Source of the DNA: Anaeromyces robustus
Taxonomy: Eukaryota; Neocallimastigomycota; Neocallimastigomycetes; Neocallimastigales; Neocallimastigaceae
Reading direction: 5' to 3'
Assembly (NCBI GenBank): GCA_002104895.1
Contig: MCFG01000300.1
Location: 15,001-25,000, forward strand
Length of the DNA: 10,000 nucleotides
Of the stretch, positions 7,781-10,000 are shown piece by piece. The position numbers and the translations under genes are program-made. A model generated the notes under the pieces. It had not been told where the DNA came from, made no database searches, and was given only the letters and a program-made list of their open reading frames with translations. Positions within the stretch are counted from its first letter, which is position 1, and each line of letters opens with the position of its first letter.

Positions 7781-8437
7781 TTAAGAAGTTTTGTTTAATA
7801 AAATGTTAAGAGCACCAATTAAACCAATACATGCCATACCAAAACTTGGCATAATAATACCTGGTAAATCATAAAACCAGTCATACTTTATTGCTCTTAA
7901 AGTCATACCAAAAGTAAAAGTACATAATGGGGTTAATAAAATGAAAAAGTTTGAAAGTTGAATATAATTTTTAATAAGAGCAAAAGCAACTGTTCCAGAA
8001 GCACCAAATATTAAACCTATATAACTAATAATAAATGGTATTTCAACTGCTTTAAGCATAGCATTAATAGCATTATGAGCTTCTTTTTTATCATTAATAG
8101 CTTTATAGATAATTGGTCCATAACATATACTTGAATGAATAAAGAAAGCAACTACATTACTAAGATAACCTAAAGCTCTAAAAATAAAACCAAGAGTAGC
8201 ACTTCTTTCAACAATTTGATTACCTAATGAAATAAGACCAAGATTATACATTGGAACTGCAATAATTGCTAAATAAATTGACCAATGGAATCTCCATAAT
8301 GCCATTTTACTCCAATTGGTTTGAGTATGTTCTACTTCTTTATTATCTTTACCTTTTAAATCTAATAATATATCAGCAACACAACATAATAAACCACCGA
8401 AAAAACCAGTAATAGAATAAATTAAATTGACATTCAT
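7781..8437 (-). CDS. Polytopic membrane protein of unknown function (218 aa)
   Basis: This is a complete, uninterrupted frame from ATG to TAA, with an A-rich leader and A at -3. Its composition is clearly richer in G/C than the flanks. Six hydrophobic segments are visible at about residues 5-26, 52-74, 82-107, 131-155, 162-183 and 192-214. No large soluble domain is present. Residues that stand out are D22 and D26 at the end of segment 1, WRFHW at 48-52, P62, H101-S102 in segment 3, E132-P134, and FYDLPGIIMPSFG at 188-200. The overall pattern reminds me of bacterial membrane proteins of unknown function in the DUF6796 group, but that assignment is a weak recollection. No intron is needed. A bacterial origin by transfer is plausible for a gut fungus but not shown. 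A degraded second copy lies at 9430-9924 on the same strand, supporting this as a real, once-duplicated gene. Confidence 0.85.
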   Translation of the reverse strand: MNVNLIYSITGFFGGLLCCVADILLDLKGKDNKEVEHTQTNWSKMALWRFHWSIYLAIIAVPMYNLGLISLGNQIVERSATLGFIFRALGYLSNVVAFFIHSSICYGPIIYKAINDKKEAHNAINAMLKAVEIPFIISYIGLIFGASGTVAFALIKNYIQLSNFFILLTPLCTFTFGMTLRAIKYDWFYDLPGIIMPSFGMACIGLIGALNILLNKTS

Positions 8438-8685
8438 TTTTTTTTCTTTCTTTTTTTTGAAAATGTTTTAAATGTTATTTTTTTTTTTTAATTTAAAATT
8501 TTTAAATTTCTGTAATTGTTAATTTCAGTTTATATATATATGAATAATATTATATTTTATTTATAAATTAATATTATAAATATTAATATTATGTTGGATT
8601 CTAATAATAATATTAGATAATAATTTTTACTTTTTACAATTATTCAATTTTTTTCTTGAATATATTTTTTTTTAATTTTGTTTAG
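8438..8685 (-). promoter_or_regulatory. Upstream region of the membrane-protein gene
   Basis: On the gene strand the leader before the ATG is strongly A-rich. A TATATATA word lies on the plus strand near 8531-8541, roughly 100 bases upstream of the start, and could serve as a TATA element, although such words are everywhere here. No gene is seen. Confidence 0.3.
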
Positions 8686-8713
8686 AAAAAAAAAAAAAAA
8701 AAAAAAAAAAAAA
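8686..8713 (+). repeat. A28 homopolymer
   Basis: Twenty-eight consecutive A residues are followed by GGTAAAAAATAG. It could be slippage-derived or an old poly(A) tail on a plus-strand insertion. No retroelement body is recognisable to its left, since that side is the promoter flank of the minus-strand gene. Confidence 0.9.
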
Positions 8714-9104
8714 GGTAAAAAATAGAATATAATAGAGTATTTATATTACATTATTACAATTAATTTTATAATATTATCATATAATATAATTATTAATTAT
8801 TAAGATTCAATAATTATATTTATGTTTAATAATAAATAAAAATATTATACAAAGTGTATCATTCAAACTTTTAGTTAATTTAATTAATCATATTGATGAT
8901 TCATTACTATTATTCTTTAATAGTATTTTCTTTTTTTTTATTTTATTTTTTTAAAATTTTTTGAATTTCGGTAATTTTATCCTATTATCTTTAAAGATTT
9001 TAATTAAAAAAAATCAAAAAAAAAAGAAATTAGTGTAAAATAATTTTTGGATATTAATATTGTAATAAAAAATCTGTTACAATATTAATTTAAAAAATGG
9101 AAAA

Positions 9105-9108
<4 letters not shown>
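8714..9108. other. A/T-rich interval, no gene seen
   Basis: Irregular A/T sequence between the intact gene and its decayed copy. No reading frame or RNA gene is supported. Confidence 0.5.

Positions 9109-9135
<27 letters not shown>
9109..9135. repeat. (TA)n dinucleotide repeat
   Basis: About 13 TA units directly after an A8 run. It can self-pair as a cruciform. Confidence 0.9.
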
Positions 9136-9139
<4 letters not shown>

Positions 9140-9214
9140 TAATAATAAATAATAATAATAACATGTTATAATAATTATAAATATAATAATAATAATATTA
9201 ATATTAATAATAAA

Positions 9215-9342
9215 TAATACTAAATACTAATACTAATACTAATACTAATACTAATACTAATACTAATACTTATATTGATACTAATATTATTAATAATAAT
9301 AAATACTACTACTACTACTACTAATAATAATAATAATAATAA
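9215..9342. repeat. Compound (ACTAAT)n-(ACT)n-(AAT)n microsatellite
   Basis: An ACTAAT hexamer array (about 9220-9270, around eight units) passes through a degenerate link (CTTATATTGATACTAATATT). It then continues into (ACT)n at 9304-9322 and (AAT)n to about 9342. The motifs grade into one another by single-base change, as in a stepwise-evolving compound array. Confidence 0.85.
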
Positions 9343-9429
9343 TTATTTTATTTAAACAATAAAACCAATGATTTATGTGATATATGTATAGTTTTATTAA
9401 TTTTTTTTTATAAATAATTCATAATAAAC

Positions 9430-9924
9430 ATAAACGGTCAATTACTGAAGTTTATATGGATTTTTGTAGACCAAAACTTGACATAATAATAACTGGTGAA
9501 TCATAGAATAAATGAGTAAATTCTTAATTATTTTTTAAAGTAATACCAAATGAATAAAATAGTGTTAATAAAATATAACAATAATAAAAAGACGAATATA
9601 TATTCTAATGAGATCAAAGGTAACAAAGATTATTACAAATATATAACTAATAATAAATGTTGTTTCAGCTACTTTATATATATAAAGCATTAACAACTTT
9701 TTTCAGCATCTATTATATTTGTTTATTAATAACTTTTATAAATATACATTGGTTCATATCATTTATTTAAATAAAAAAAAATAAAAAGTAAAATGAGCTA
9801 AATTATAAAGATAACCTAAAGTTTTTAAAAATATAACTAAGGGTAGGATATCAACAACATAACATAGTAAAACGTAAAACCATCAATAATACCATTTATA
9901 GAATAAAATTAAATCAACCTTTAT
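9430..9924 (-). pseudogene. Decayed duplicate of the 218-aa membrane-protein gene
   Basis: Plus-strand sequence from 9470 (ACCAAAACTTGACATAATAA) matches 7838 onward in the intact gene (ACCAAAACTTGGCATAATAA). The match continues in order to 9924. Minus-strand translation recovers pieces: FYDSPVIIMSSFG against FYDLPGIIMPSFG, VAETTFIISYI against AVEIPFIISYI, YIFKTLGYLYN against FIFRALGYLSN, and LLCYVVDI against LLCCVADI. Damage includes the start codon position, which reads ATA (9922-9924). A frameshift lies near codons 6-9, an in-frame TGA is present, and several indels occur. At about 9846/9847 a deletion removes the equivalent of 8200-8367 (residues about 24-79). Homology before 9470 is weak but is supported by CAATTA words. 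It has the same orientation as the intact gene and lies about 1 kb away. Confidence 0.85.
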
Positions 9925-10000
9925 TTTTATTTTTATTTTTTTGTTATTTTTTAATATATTTATTTAGTATTATAATATAATTCATCTGTAATTATACCCA

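Noticed and set aside
8686-8713. Retroposon poly(A) tail
   Set aside because: No element body or target duplication is visible, and long homopolymers are common across the window.

Overview
The window looks like nuclear DNA of an extremely AT-rich eukaryote. Its intergenic sequence is almost pure A/T with long homopolymers and (AAAT)n, (TTTTA)n and (ACTAAT)n arrays. The few coding islands are visibly richer in G/C and carry asparagine tracts. The best guess is an anaerobic gut fungus (Neocallimastigomycetes). The Rpn/PD-(D/E)XK 'transposase-like' nuclease gene fits that group, which is known to hold bacterial-type genes. A dictyostelid-like genome is the main alternative on composition alone. 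No rRNA, tRNA or CRISPR array was recognised.

Layout. Positions 1-3100 are non-coding but structured. They hold a dispersed family of relatively GC-rich modules built on a strict 15-bp period (core TGYATTTCG / CGAAATRCA), found in both orientations at 220-280, 1095-1131, 1716-1777 and 2702-2742. Three short GTGGCTT...AAGCCAC hairpins and a large nested inverted repeat (about 567-991) accompany them. At 2156-2245 there is a 35-41 bp tandem repeat, and at 3097-3170 an (AAAT)n array.

Positions 3582-5188 hold a PD-(D/E)XK Rpn-family nuclease/transposase-like gene of about 535 codons. It is interrupted by one frame change in a 10-A run and carries a long Asn-rich repeat insertion upstream of its catalytic strand. 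Positions 5189-7780 are non-coding, with a roughly 280-bp (TTTTA)n array, a T20-G7 junction, a perfect 14-bp hairpin and a 210-bp (AAAT)n array.

Positions 7781-8437 (minus strand) hold an intact gene for a 218-residue polytopic membrane protein. About 1 kb away, 9430-9924 (minus strand) is a decayed second copy of it, with a lost start codon, frameshifts, stops and a deletion of about 56 codons. This pair shows gene duplication followed by decay. No operon or pathway link between the nuclease gene and the membrane-protein genes can be seen.
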